Assembly: GCA_963576735.1 (NCBI GenBank)
Contig: OY755175.1
Location: 19,236,401 to 19,300,400, forward strand
Origin: Bedellia somnulentella
Lineage: Eukaryota > Arthropoda > Insecta > Lepidoptera > Bedelliidae
Direction: 5' to 3'
DNA length: 64,000 nt
Position numbers and translations under genes: made by a program. The notes beneath the pieces were generated by a model. It had not been told where the DNA came from and ran no database searches. It was given only the letters and a program-made list of their open reading frames with translations. This document shows, piece after piece, positions 54,588 to 64,000 of the stretch. Position 1 is the first letter of the stretch. Every line of letters starts with the position of its first letter.

Positions 54588-54730
54588 ATAAAGGGGTTAC
54601 CAGAACTCCACAATAAGAAATCCTTTAGCCACTTTTGATTTTTAAATGGGGAATAGATGGATAATAATACTCAAAACTCTAACATGTCTCGTATGACAAC
54701 AGCGGGAATAAAATGCCTATTGCTATTCTA
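54588..54730 (-). repeat. Rep-240 fragment
   Basis: aaaggggttaccagaactcc, gccacttttgattttta, aatgcctattgctattctaa. The SINE-T copy inserted at its 3' end. Confidence 0.72.
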
Positions 54731-55087
54731 AGACTAAACATTTTAAAACGAATAAATATACATAAAAAATACCTATTAAACTTATTTTAACACATAGTAT
54801 TTGTATGCCCAACTGAGGAACATAGTCACCCTACCTAGTGCGGATAAAAAGACATTATATACTCTTACGGTTTTTATTGCCTTCTGTAGAATGGAATCGT
54901 CGTTTGTTTCAAACAAATAGATAAATATGCCTGCAATAACCTAACCAAGCAAGGATATCTATCCAAATATTAGCATTTTGTTGCAACCACACAAAAAAAC
55001 ATGATGTAATGTGCCTAACCATATTCAAGATTCCAAATCCAACCAGTGCAATTCCGCGTCTCTGTAAATTAGCGCAATAAAACCAGT

Positions 55088-55361
55088 TATACATATACAC
55101 ATAGATATACTCACGGCCATAAATCCCTTGAAAGGGTAGCCAGAGCTAGGGAATTTTGAAATTCCTCAGCCATTTTTGGAAATTGCGTGGGGAAAAGGTG
55201 GTAATATAAAGGTTGTTGGTGATGGGTCTCCAACCACATCGCCCGAAATCCCTTAAAAGCCCCAATACCGTTAGTCGCCTCTTACGTACACCCACCGGAA
55301 GAAATGGGGTAGTGCTATTCTAAGCCGACACTACACAGCAAAGCCGACACTGCACAGCAAT
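55088..55361 (-). repeat. Rep-240 full-length copy with doubled head end
   Basis: Complete to gccgacactacacagca at about 55341, then gccgacactgcacagca again (to 55361). Confidence 0.88.
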
Positions 55362-55488
55362 ATATAATATATACACATATATAATATTAAAATACCATCA
55401 AAGAACCCTTCCAACTCCAAAACGTCCAATTAGTCCATGTTCCATCTAGTTAAAGGCAAACACGTCTACGCAGTTTCATGAGCCAACT

Positions 55489-55612
55489 GCTCACATTAAC
55501 ACTTGCTAATGTTACAGCGTCGTTTGAGATGAGATACGCTAATGTCTGGTGCTTGGGTGATCTCCGCTGTGTGAGTGTGAAGATATGTGCGCTCACAGTT
55601 GTTCAGTTTATT
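55489..55612 (+). repeat. Copy 1 of a 125-bp three-copy repeat
   Basis: gctcacattaacacttgcta, ttgagatgagatacgctaat, gtctggtgcttgggtga, gttcagtttatta. Inverted copy at 55709-55834 and direct copy at 56968-57092. Confidence 0.92.
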
Positions 55613-55708
55613 AATACCTTATAATGGTATAGTGTAGTATTACATACATACATTCATATACTCACGGCTATAAATCCCTTGAAGGGGTAGCCCTCTGGCT
55701 TTATTATA

Positions 55709-55972
55709 TTAATAAACTGAACAACTGTGAGGACAACTTCACACTGACACAGCGACGGAGATCACCCAAGCACCAGACATTAGCGTATCTCATCTCAAAC
55801 AACGCTGTAACATTAGCAAGTGTTAATGTGAGCATGTAGTTATTGTCGTGTAGTTCCGGCTTAGAATGACACTACCCTCTTTTTACTCACTGGTGTCGTA
55901 AGAGGCGACTCAGGGTATGTTGCTTTTTACGTGGTTTTTGGGCGATGCGGTTGGAGACCCATCACCAACAAC
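55709..55972 (-). repeat. Left arm of an inverted duplication
   Basis: Reverse complement of about 56830-57092. It covers the 125-bp repeat plus a piece of Rep-240 that shares non-consensus bases with the other arm (gaatgacactaccctctttt, cagggtatgttgctttttac). These arose together as a segment, not as independent Rep-240 insertions. Confidence 0.88.
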
Positions 55973-56012
55973 CTTCATTTCACCATCTTTTCCCCACACA
56001 ACTTCCAAAAGT

Positions 56013-56066
56013 AACTGAGGAATTTCTGATTCCTTAGAGAGCTAAGGAATCAGAAATTCCTCAGTT
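56013..56066. repeat. Perfect hairpin, 25-bp arms, 4-base loop
   Basis: Arms aactgaggaatttctgattc(cttag) and (ctaag)gaatcagaaattcctcagtt around AGAG. It forms where a plus-strand Rep-240 (55843-56038) and a minus-strand one (56039-56252) meet tail-side to tail-side within their AATTCC blocks. Confidence 0.92.
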
Positions 56067-56309
56067 ATATACTCACGGCTATAAATCCCTTGAAGGGGTA
56101 GCCAGAGCTAAGGCATTTGAAATTTTTCAGCCACTTTTGGAAAGTTAAGTCAGGAAAAGTTGGTAAAGTAAAGGTTGTTGGTGATGGGTCTCCTCTTACG
56201 TACAACCACCGGACGAAATGGGGTAGTGCTATTCTAATCCGACACTATACTGTAGTATTATACTGTTGTATTAATACTTACTAATAATATTGATTATAAA
56301 AATAAAATA

Positions 56310-56700
56310 TAATAATATTGTGTGATAGAGTGAGAAATACTGTGATCCGTGAGCGAGTAGGTTTGAAAGATGACGTAGTATGCAAGATAGAAAAAGGAAT
56401 GTTGAGGTGGTTTGGGCAGATAGAGAGAATGGATGAAAATAAAGTAGCAAAAGAGATATATAGAGCCAATGTGGATGGGTTTGTTAGTAGAGGACGGCCT
56501 CGTAAAACGTTTCTTGACCAGATAGAAAACGTTCTTATAAAGGCGGGGGTCCAAAGTGAGAAGAATAAAAGAGCATGTATGAGAAGAATAATGAATGTAA
56601 GGGAAGCAAGAGAGGTTTGTCAGGATCGTACTAAGTGGCGATTGATAGTCTCTGCCTACCCCAATGGGAATAATGGGCGTGAGTATAAGTAAGTAAGTAA
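56310..56700 (+). pseudogene. LINE-R ORF2 C-terminus and 3' end, best copy
   Basis: Open for 124 codons. VRNTVIRERVGLKDDV, then the conserved LRWFGQIERMDENKVAKEIY stretch, the basic SRGRPRKTFLDQ motif, NKRACMRRIMN, REAREVCQDRTKW and SAYPNGN near the end. This is the extreme C-terminus of an endonuclease/RT LINE ORF2 after the RT domain. The 3' end ggcgtgagtataagtaagta carries an (AAGT)n tail. The RT and endonuclease are absent. Confidence 0.85.
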
Positions 56701-56705
56701 GTAAG

Positions 56706-56957
56706 TAATACTTACATTCATATACTCACGGCTATAAATTCCAGAAAGATGTAGCCAGACCTTTGTAGCTAGAAACCCCTCAGCCACATTTGAAAGTTGA
56801 TAGGGGAGAAGATAACAGAAATACAGTATCGTTGGTGATGGGTCTCCAACCGCATCGCCCAAAAACCACTTAAAAAGCAACATACCCTGAGTCGCCTCTT
56901 ACGACACCCGTGAGTAAAAAGAGGATAGTGTCATTCTAAGCCGGAACTACGCGACAA
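56706..56957 (-). repeat. Rep-240 copy in the right arm
   Basis: Full-length minus copy (cttacattcatatactcacg to ccggaactacgcgac). Its right half is the inverted partner of 55848-55972. Confidence 0.85.
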
Positions 56958-57092
56958 TAACTACATGCTCACATTAACACTTGCTAATGTTACAGCGTCG
57001 TTTGAGATGAGATACGCTAATGTCTGGTGCTTGGGTGACCTCCGTCGCTGTGTGAGTGTGAAGATATGTGAGCTCACTGGTGTTCAGTTTAT
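56830..57092 (+). repeat. Right arm of the inverted duplication
   Basis: Partner of 55709-55972, with about 860 bp of spacer between. The outer part is copy 3 of the 125-bp repeat. Repeat X follows at about 57150-57240. Confidence 0.88.
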
Positions 57093-57448
57093 TAACTTAC
57101 AACCAGAAGGGCAAACACGAGCCGTGTTTAAACTAGTTATCCCGTGGGATAAAGCAGCTATCTCTTACGCACTTTCTTAGTATCGTATACTGCCATCTCA
57201 TTCTTACCGTTATCGTGTCGATAAAATAGCGCTCGTTCCTGCTATACAGGTAAAGGTTGGGGAACTTTATGATTATATAGTACATGCAGTGGGTTTTGAT
57301 AGGATGCGACCATGGCCTATGGTCTAGTTTTATACAGTGTGAAACTGGAACTAGTGCTTCCTTTAATATGCTGTTCCGTCACTAACTCTTTACGGATCTT
57401 TATTATGGATGATAATAAATTATTAAAATAAATCTATAAAGCTAATAT

Positions 57449-57655
57449 GCAAGGTAATGTTAGTAGAGAAACACCTCGGAGAACACATGTGAACCAAATA
57501 GAGTGTTCTCAAAGTGGCAGGCGTCGAAAGAATGAAGAATGAAAGAACATGTATAAAAATAATGATGAATGCAGACGAACCTCGAGAGGTCGGCCAGGAT
57601 CCTACAAAGTGGCGATAGTCCGATAGTCTCTGCCTACCCTAATGGGATCTAATAT
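57449..57655 (+). repeat. Paralogous segment A, part 1 (LINE-R-derived)
   Basis: caaggtaatgttagtagaga, aacacctcggagaac and the rest match 62629-62826 closely, including family-untypical bases (ctcaaagtggcaggcgtc, gaacctcgagaggtcgg). Start of a tandem duplicated segment that resumes at 59306. Confidence 0.88.
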
Positions 57656-57920
57656 ACATACATACATACATATTCTCACGGCTATAAATCCCTAAAAGGG
57701 GTAGCCAGAGCTAAGGAATTAGCAATTCCTCAGCCACTTTTGGAAGTTGAGTGGGGAAAAGATAGTAAAATAATGGTTTTTGGTGATGGGTATCCAACCG
57801 CATCGCCCAAAAATCCAATAAAAAGCCCCAATACCCTTAGTCGCCTCTTCTGACACCCGAGGGTAGAAAGGGGTAGCGACATTCTAAGCCGGCACTACAC
57901 GGCAAAGCGGGATCTAATAT
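57644..57920 (-). mobile_element. Rep-240 insertion with 12-bp target duplication
   Basis: Body 57656-57908 lies between gggatctaatat at 57644-57655 and 57909-57920. The paralogous segment at 62816-62840 has no insertion at this position. Confidence 0.95.
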
Positions 57921-57956
57921 GTGTATAAACATAAATATAATATATATTCTAGTCAG

Positions 57957-59308
57957 TAGTAGTCCGGTCAATTTAGGCCTAAAATAAGGAGGAAGGTTAC
58001 ATAAATTCATAAGAAGCTGAAAATTGGCACAATTGTTCAAAACATGATTATAAATGAAACCTCAAAAGTCCCCATCGTTCCGAGGTGTGCTAAAAATTTT
58101 ACATGGGGTCAAAGGTCAAAAAAATTAGTTTTTTGCGATTTTAAGCGAAACGGTGAGTTTTTCGCAAAATCTTTCCAGTACAAAATTGTAGATCAGAAGA
58201 TTTTCTACAAAAAAGATATCAATATTTTTTTTCCTAAAAGCCACCATTTTGAAGATATAACGCGTTGAAAAGTTCGATCATTGGTAATCTTCATACTTTG
58301 CACACGTTTCCACGCCACCTATGAGGTAGTGTACTTAGCGCGTTTTATTTTAACGTGGTATCTCCTGTAGGCCTATTCCACGGGTCTGCATTGATTTTAT
58401 TTGTTTTAAAACTATTGTAAAATATTATTGTACATATCGGTTGGTTAAAATAATGGCGGTGTAATTGAAAATGAAATGATTAATATTCCTCGTCTGATTC
58501 GTAATTTTCCAGGATTACTGTTTCTTGTCCTTCGTCTTCTTCTTGTTCTTCTTCCTGTGTTTCTTCTTCTTTTTCTTCTATTGCACAGATCAACTGTCCC
58601 ACTAGCGATTCCTCATTGGTATCATATGAGTCTTCTAGATTAGCTGACTCAACATTAGAGCACGATCGGCCTTGGCAGTTTGTGCATGCCAGGGAATAAA
58701 ACAGTCCAACTTTTCTGCATCCACATTTAGCATTACAACCTTTTTTACAGTTACAAAATATTGAGTTGAGAAGTTTCTCAGGTGCTGGTGGAAGTAAAGT
58801 TAGAACTGGCTCTAATGTATTGTCGACCAACTTCCAACCCCAGTCTTTAGGGTCCAGGTGATTACCAAGACACACTTGAACTTGGTAATATACCCGAAAT
58901 AAATGTTGGTGAGCAGCTACTGAGGTTTAAGTTATAACACCTTATAAGTGATGTTCATACGTGGCGTACATTTGCAAAGTATGAAGATTACCAATGATCG
59001 AACTTTTCAACGCGTTATATCTTCAAAATGGTGGCTTTTAGGAAAAAAAATATTGTAATCTTTTTTGTAGAGAATCTTCTGATCTACAATTTTGTACTGG
59101 AAAGATTTTGCGAAAAACTCACTGTTTCGCTTAAAATCGCAAAAAACTAATTTTTTTGACCTTTGACCCCGTGTAAAATTTTTAGCACACCTCGGAACGA
59201 TGGGGACTTTTGAGGTTTCATTTATAATCATGTTTTGAACAATTGTGCCAATTTTCAGCTTCTTATGAATTTATGTAACCTTGAATGTATAAATTGACCG
59301 GACTATAG
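57957..59308 (-). mobile_element. Long-TIR DNA element carrying a CXC-type C-terminal exon
   Basis: Inverted arms of about 350-365 bp (57960-58325 and 58954-59305) differ at only a few positions. Termini are TAGTCCGGTCAATTTA and its complement; the likely target duplication is TAG (57957-57959, 59306-59308), although TA is also possible. The 628-bp core holds a minus-strand coding end (58480-58931). Absent from the paralogous segment at 62846. A non-autonomous derivative of an unassigned transposon family. Confidence 0.85.
58480..58931 (-). pseudogene. C-terminal exon of a Cys-rich transposon-associated protein
   Basis: The frame is open upstream of the first Met at 58875 (HLFRVYYQVQVCLGNH), so this is a truncated 3' part. 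Landmarks: LDPKDWGWKLVD, LPPAPEKLLNSIFCNCKKGC, a CXC-like cysteine array (CNCKKGCNAKCGCRKVG, then CTNCQGRSCSN) and a long acidic tail (EEKEEETQEEEQEEDEGQ). I recall multicopy insect proteins with the same WGW, LPPAPE, Cys-array order, of unknown function. The array probably binds zinc and perhaps DNA. No catalytic domain is present. Confidence 0.7.
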
Positions 59309-60092
59309 TGCGTCATATAACATATGACTACGCAATAGTTTAATAATGGTTTTAACAAGTACAGTTGGATGTTACGAAGCGGTCTAATTGGAAACAGGAG
59401 CACTATGTTTAACTTGTTATGGTACTCACATGATTAATGATTTACGTAGAACGGAACGGTTGGCATTGAATATTCCAAATAATATGATCTAAATGGAAGG
59501 TAAATTGGAATTTGGGTTCAAGCGAATTGGAGCTTTGTTTGTTAGAGAATTATGATTTGGTTTTTAAACGGATGTGGTGAAAATACTAGCAACTATGTAA
59601 TTGAAAGCTGTGAACTGAATGAATTATGCTGTTTTGTGTTGAATAAGAATATTCAAACATATGGTCATGGTCACAAATCACATAAAAGGGTAGCCAGAGC
59701 TTTTAGAGCACATTCGGAAGTTGATAGGGGAGAATGGTCGATATAAAGAAGTGCCGTATCGCCCAAAAACTACTTAAAAAAGCCCCATACCCTCAGTCGC
59801 CTCTTACGCATTTAAGTTTTGCCACCTGGAATTCAGAGTGTTTGGATAACGACTGTGTATTAAGTTAATTGGCAGGTTTTTCTACAAATAAACTGCATAT
59901 GTATATGTATGATTCAGTCATGTGGACTTCCTTTAAATATGTATAACATCTGATAAAAATATATGATAAACTACCACACAAATTACTTTAAAAGACAAAT
60001 TACTATAGAACTGTAGATTGGGGAATTCACGCGTCTTCAGTATAGGAAGAAAAAGTATTCTTTCTAAGTTATCAAAATTGTTGTTGTTTTGT
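59306..60092. repeat. Paralogous segment A, part 2
   Basis: tatgactacgcaatagttta through gttgttgttttgtagcc matches 63240-63989 nearly throughout. It includes an old Rep-240 (59657-59810, minus) and a decayed SINE-T (about 59815-60060: gattcagtcatgtggacttc, gggaattcacgcgtcttcag). The 64-codon ORF at 59552-59746 is not conserved in frame between the copies. Confidence 0.9.
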
Positions 60093-60300
60093 AGCCATGT
60101 AGTGTCGGCTTAGAATAACACTACCCCATTTCTATCCGTGGGTGATCGTAAGAGGCGACTTAGGATATAGGGGCTTATTAAGTGATTTTTGGGCGATGTG
60201 GTTGAGAACCGTCGCCAAAAACATTTATTATTACCATATTTTCCCCAATCAACTTCCAAAAGTGGCTGAGGAATTTGTTATTACCAAGCTCTGGCTGGCT
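60093..60300 (+). repeat. Rep-240 copy, tail missing
   Basis: gccatgtagtgtcggcttag to ccaagctctggctggct. The paralogue starts at 63989 and runs off the window. Confidence 0.83.
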
Positions 60301-61526
60301 GGTATGTTGTATTTAGATTTTAGTATTATCATTTTAACACATGTGCGGCTATATAACCAAAAAAATATGGCCTAAACATCAGATTTTAAATTCTTAAGCC
60401 ACCAAATCACTCAAGTGACAAAAAACCTAAGTTAAGTTTTTTGATATTTTAAGCCAACTACCAGAGCTATTAATTATGTTTAGGCCAACTACCAGAGCTA
60501 TTAATTATGTTTAAAAAAACACCGCATAAAATATTCCATGTGAGTTTATACAGAAAATAAACGGAGCATTTCACACAGATTAATTATGTGTCAATGTCAA
60601 TTACAGAACGTTATATTTGGATGAGTGCGCGAATCGTTTAGTAATGCCTAAATTGGGTTTGGTTAGAATAAAATATTACGAAAGCCGCAAATATTTTCCA
60701 TGATTTACCAAATAATAAAATAATTATTGAAATACCCAAACTCAAATGTTCACGCCGTATGTCTCCTAAGGGTTGGCAGTCGCATTTTAATCCAATGTTC
60801 AGGGTACCCATTTTGCTTTACCTTTGTTTTGCATTGAAATATCTTTCCTTTTTGTAAAGTACTTTATTATTTCTTTAAAATGGCACAAATAAAGTATAAC
60901 TGTTTTTAATTTACATATGAATCGTATTAAAATGACACTCACTACCCTACCTATTTTCGTAAGTGTTGAGGAAATGTATTTTTTCTTAATGTCAGTTAAC
61001 AAAAATGTTACTTTATTTTCAGGAGTGTAGTATCTCTGCCACTGCTTTTGGGTATACGGCGGAAACTTTGAGATGAAATTTACTTATTCTCATAAAAATA
61101 TCTTCGTTACAAAATACCATAGTTCCGAGTAGATCCGAATGTTATTTTCACCGCTTGATTGATAGAGATAAATATTCAGACTGGGGCGGATTCGTGCGCC
61201 GCTCAGACACGGACTTAGGGCAAATCGGACGTTGAGGTTTGGGCATTGTGAGAAATACCGATCAGTTTCAGTTGAATATCACTTATTTTATAACTAGTAG
61301 TCACTGCTGACACCGTGTGACATTTAACGTTATGTAATATTTATATAGCTCAATATATAGTTTCTGAGGGGCTTTAACTTACCATTGGTCGGTTTTGCAA
61401 CATTTTAGCAGATTCGGAGCCTTTTAATAAAAATGAAAACAACAAACGCACTTTTTTAATACAGCTGTCGCTCAAGACCTAGTTTGTTATATGACGCGAT
61501 ATCTATGATACGATTTTAATATACAT
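60301..61526. other. Mostly unassigned; small repeats
   Basis: Contains a 34-bp tandem duplication (gccaactaccagagctatta, near 60452-60520) and a SINE-T 3' fragment on minus at about 60747-60830 (aaatgttcacgccgtatgtc, gggttggcag). No supported gene. Confidence 0.5.
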
Positions 61527-61947
61527 CGCACTCTCAGAACGAAAGAGGCTCAACTCAAAATAGTGATATTGAATAATTTAATGTTTTTTGACATGAATTC
61601 CTCATGTGGGGATTATTACTCATAAATAAAAGATGTTATTAAAGGAAAGAAAAATTTCGACACTGGCGGGGTTCGAACCCCGCCAGTGTCGAAATTTTTC
61701 TTTCCTTTAATAACATCTTTTATTTAGTGATATTGAGTTACATTCATAGAGAGGCATCAAAAGTATGTTCTAAAACATAGGCACTTATTGTTACAGGGTC
61801 GGAAAGTTGGCTAGCCTGTTTTTTTATCAATTAATGCCTTTGTTTTACTATTCATCGGATTGAGCATACCTTTTTATGTCTTTCTAGGATTGTAACTCAA
61901 TATCACTATTTTTGAGCTGAGCCTCTTTCGTTCTGAGAGTGCGACAT
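61523..61947. mobile_element. MITE, 417 bp, 46-bp TIRs, ACAT target duplication
   Basis: Ends CGCACTCTCAGAACGAAAGA, then GGCTCAACTCAAAATAGTGA (61527-61572), repeat inverted at 61897-61943 with one mismatch and one indel. Flanked by acat at 61523-61526 and 61944-61947. No coding capacity. Contains the palindrome at 61623-61726. Confidence 0.85.
61623..61726. repeat. Perfect 104-bp palindrome
   Basis: Every base from 61623 to 61674 pairs with its mirror up to 61726, checked pair by pair; the centre is GGGTTCGAACCC. Each arm equals a tRNA-derived SINE head end (Pol III B box GGTTCGA plus gccagtgtcgaaatttttct) like that at 45598-45625. It probably arose by head-to-head fusion of two SINE pieces. 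Confidence 0.97.
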
Positions 61948-62154
61948 GTAACTTAATAATAGGGATCTATTTTTATCATAATTTTTGCTTAAATATATTT
62001 TATTCTATCAAAAGTAAAATACTAAATAAAATTTAGTACTTTTCAGATACAGAAACATGATGTTAACGGTTAATAATTTATAATTGAAACAACTATTGAT
62101 TTTCGTATTTTTTAATCGCGTGTTATTACATTATTTTTTATACTTAGCTTAACT

Positions 62155-62451
62155 AATAGGCGTCCTGGAAGATCTGCTTTGTGTGAACACACCTTCGATA
62201 AGCCAAACCACCACATGCGTTTTGACAAACCCACAATTCTAGCAAAAGAGAATCGATTGATACCTAGAATGATACGCGAATCTATTGAAATAAAGAAACA
62301 TCCAAACTTCAATAGAGATGATGGTTGGCAATTACCACCTGCTTGGAACCCGATCATTAGCGCAACTAAGCGAGGGAAGAACACTAGCAAGACTCCAGAT
62401 AACATTAGCTCTTTTTGTACACAGCAAATATTAAACGCAAATGTAACTTAA
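62155..62451 (+). pseudogene. Penelope-like endonuclease C-terminus
   Basis: The coding sense begins before the first Met (RRPGRSALCEHT-type, here from about 62158). Conserved residues of the region after the GIY-YIG endonuclease are visible: FDKPTILAKENRLIPRMIRE, then SIEIKKHPNFNRDDGWQLPP and AWNPII. In intact elements the enzyme nicks DNA for priming of the Penelope RT. RT and the GIY-YIG core itself are absent, so this is a 5'-truncated, dead copy. Confidence 0.82.
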
Positions 62452-62518
62452 AATTTTGTGAAGGTAGTTAGTATTAATAATTTTATAGTACTGTATAATG
62501 ACAAATAACACCTCAGTC

Positions 62519-62560
62519 TTCCCGTGACCATTATAACTGAAAAGTTTTCGAAACGTCGGG
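62519..62560 (+). ncRNA. Degenerate hammerhead-ribozyme-like motif (tentative)
   Basis: In the Penelope 3' region the order CCCG..., CTGAAAA, GTTTTC, GAAAC, GTC, GGG resembles a minimal hammerhead core (CUGANGA, short stem II, GAAA, GUC cleavage site, stem I CCC/GGG). One core position is off (CTGAAAA instead of CTGANGA). Penelope elements are known to carry such ribozymes. Activity is unproven and may be lost. Confidence 0.35.
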
Positions 62561-62628
62561 CTTTAAAAATAATGTAATTACACGCGATTAAAATATACGA
62601 AAATCAAAAAGTTGTTTTAATTGTACAA

Positions 62629-62860
62629 GGTAATGTTAGTAGAGAAACACCTCGGAGAAAACATGTACACCAAATAGAGTGTTCTCAAAGTGGCAGGCGT
62701 CCAAAGAATAAAGTGAAGAATGAAAGAACATTTATAAAAATAATGATGAATGCACACGAACCTCGAGAGGTCGGCAGGATCCTACAAAGTGGCGATCGAT
62801 AGTCTCTATCTACCCTAATGGGATGTTATATGTGTATATATTCTAGGTGCGTCATATGAC
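62629..62860 (+). repeat. Paralogous segment B, part 1
   Basis: Partner of 57449-57655 continuing to ggtgcgtcatatgacg. It lacks both the Rep-240 and the long-TIR element found in segment A. Confidence 0.88.
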
Positions 62861-62861
62861 G

Positions 62862-63251
62862 TATGACTACGCATAACATAAACATAAACGTTCACGCCGA
62901 ATATCCCGAAGGGGTTGGCAGAGGTACTAATACTTCTGAATATCACGTGACTTTGTCACCTGGTATTCAGAGTACCCACGTTTTGCATGGACAGTCTACT
63001 CACGTGAGAGGGGGCAGGCCTATCGCCATTTTGTACGAATACACTGTCACATGACTAAGTACAACTCCGCCATGTGGGTTTCCTCACGATGTTTTCCCTC
63101 ACCGTTAACAACAATGATAAATTAACCACACATATGTCTTTAGAAAAGACAAATTAGTGTAGGCCCGACCCAGGATTTGAACACTAGTCGTTTGCACGAT
63201 AACAGAGTGTTCTACCCACCTGGGCTATCACGGTAGCGGTATGACTACGCA
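62862..63251 (-). mobile_element. SINE-T full-length copy with 12-bp target duplication
   Basis: Body 62874-63239 lies between tatgactacgca at 62862-62873 and 63240-63251. tRNA-like head at the right end (tctacccacctgggctatca). The same site in segment A (near 59328) is uninterrupted, so this is a direct empty-site proof of the SINE-T ends. Confidence 0.95.
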
Positions 63252-64000
63252 ATAGTTTAATAATGGTTTTAACAAGTACAGTTGGATGTTACGAAGCGGT
63301 CTAATTGGAAACAGGAGCACTATGTTTAACTTGTTATGGTACTCACACGATTAATGATTTACGTAGAACGGAACGGTTAGCATTGAATATTCCAAATAAT
63401 ATGATCTAAATGGAAGGTTAATTGGAATTTGGGTTCAAGCGAATTGGAGCTTTGTTTGTTACAGAATTATGGTTTGGTTTTTAAACGGATGTGGTGAAAA
63501 TACTAGCAACTATGTAATTGAAAGCTGTGAACTGTTTTGTGTTGAATAAGAATATTCAAACATATGGTCATGGTCACAAATCACATAAAAGGGTAGCCAG
63601 AGCTTATAGAGCACATTCGGAAGTTGATAGGGGAGAAAATGGTATATATAAAAAGGTACCGTATCTCCCAAAATCCACTTAAAAAAACCTTGTACCCTAA
63701 GTCGCCTCTTACGCATAACAGGAATTCAGAGAGTTTGGAAAACGACTGTGTATTAACATAAATTGGTAGGTTTTTCTACAAATAAACTGCATATGTATAT
63801 GTATGATTCAGTCATGTGGACTTCCTATCAATATGTACAACATCTGAAAAAAAATATATGATAAACTACCACACAAATTACTTTACAAAACAAATTACTA
63901 TGGAACTGTAGATTAGGGAATTCACGCGTCTTCAGTATAGGAAGAAATAGTATTCTTTCTGAGTTATCAAAATTGTTGTTGTTTTGTAGCCGTGTAGTGT
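63240..64000. repeat. Paralogous segment B, part 2
   Basis: Continues the match to 59327-60092 to the end of the window. Contains the paralogous old Rep-240 (63559-63715) and the decayed SINE-T, and the start of another Rep-240 at 63989. The 68-codon ORF at 63510-63716 is repeat translation. Confidence 0.88.

Larger units (their letters stand above)
62096..62607 (+). mobile_element. Penelope-like element fragment between inverted repeats
   Basis: Inverted repeats of about 42 bp (62096-62136, ttgattttcgta...cgcgtg; 62566-62607, cacgcgatt...cgaaaatcaa) enclose the C-terminal coding end of a Penelope-like retroelement and its 3' non-coding region. The 5' truncation and inverted flanks are common in this class, whose copies often carry inverted terminal pieces. 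Confidence 0.75.

Noticed and set aside
58044..58268. 74-codon ORF, repeated in inverted form at 59007-59231, as a duplicated gene
   Set aside because: It lies entirely in the inverted terminal repeats; the frame is open on the arms by chance and has no start context or domain.

Overview
The window is AT-rich eukaryotic DNA, most likely from a moth or butterfly (Lepidoptera). The evidence is indirect: dozens of copies of tRNA-derived and LINE-tailed short repeats of lepidopteran type, a mag-clade Ty3/Gypsy element, a piggyBac element, a Penelope fragment, and no long host gene. Almost everything recognisable is mobile DNA, mostly broken and nested. Prokaryotic features (operons, ribosome binding sites, CRISPR) are absent.

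Layout. 1-4001: old short repeats. 4002-19376: one Ty3/Gypsy (mag-like) LTR retrotransposon on the minus strand, with identical 109-bp LTRs and a 5-bp target duplication (ATACT). Its protease is split by a 1.8-kb piggyBac element (7295-9090), itself split by a SINE (8425-8595). Its gag is split by about 9 kb of foreign DNA. That insert is bounded by two nearly identical 220-bp direct repeats (9517-9736, 18339-18558). It carries a 2.2-kb satellite with a 92-bp unit, a LINE copy with an inverted 5' part, and an exon-like segment ending in a stop codon and poly(A) signals. 19377-29340: scattered SINE and LINE ends and a small piggyBac-type MITE (24180-24773). About 29350-34570: a jockey/CR1-type LINE whose two ORFs are both open. 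34600-55340: more short repeats, a nested LINE end, a three-copy direct repeat and a 983-bp element with perfect 29-bp inverted ends. 55490-64000: the most rearranged part. It holds an inverted duplication, a long-TIR element with the C-terminal exon of a Cys-rich (CXC-like) protein, a MITE with a perfect 104-bp palindrome, a Penelope fragment between inverted repeats, and two tandem paralogous segments that serve as each other's empty-site controls.

Three repeat families recur. SINE-T is about 365 bp, with tRNA-like A and B boxes and a TTATG-type tail. Rep-240 is about 250 bp with a (TATG)n tail. LINE-R is the 3' end of an endonuclease/reverse-transcriptase LINE. All three end in a related 3' module: a short C-run/G-run hairpin, then CGGCGTGA or GCCGTGA, then a short tandem tail. 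This suggests one retrotransposition machinery serves all three. Several copies have clean 11-13-bp target duplications. Family and clade names rest on motif recognition only; no database search was possible.
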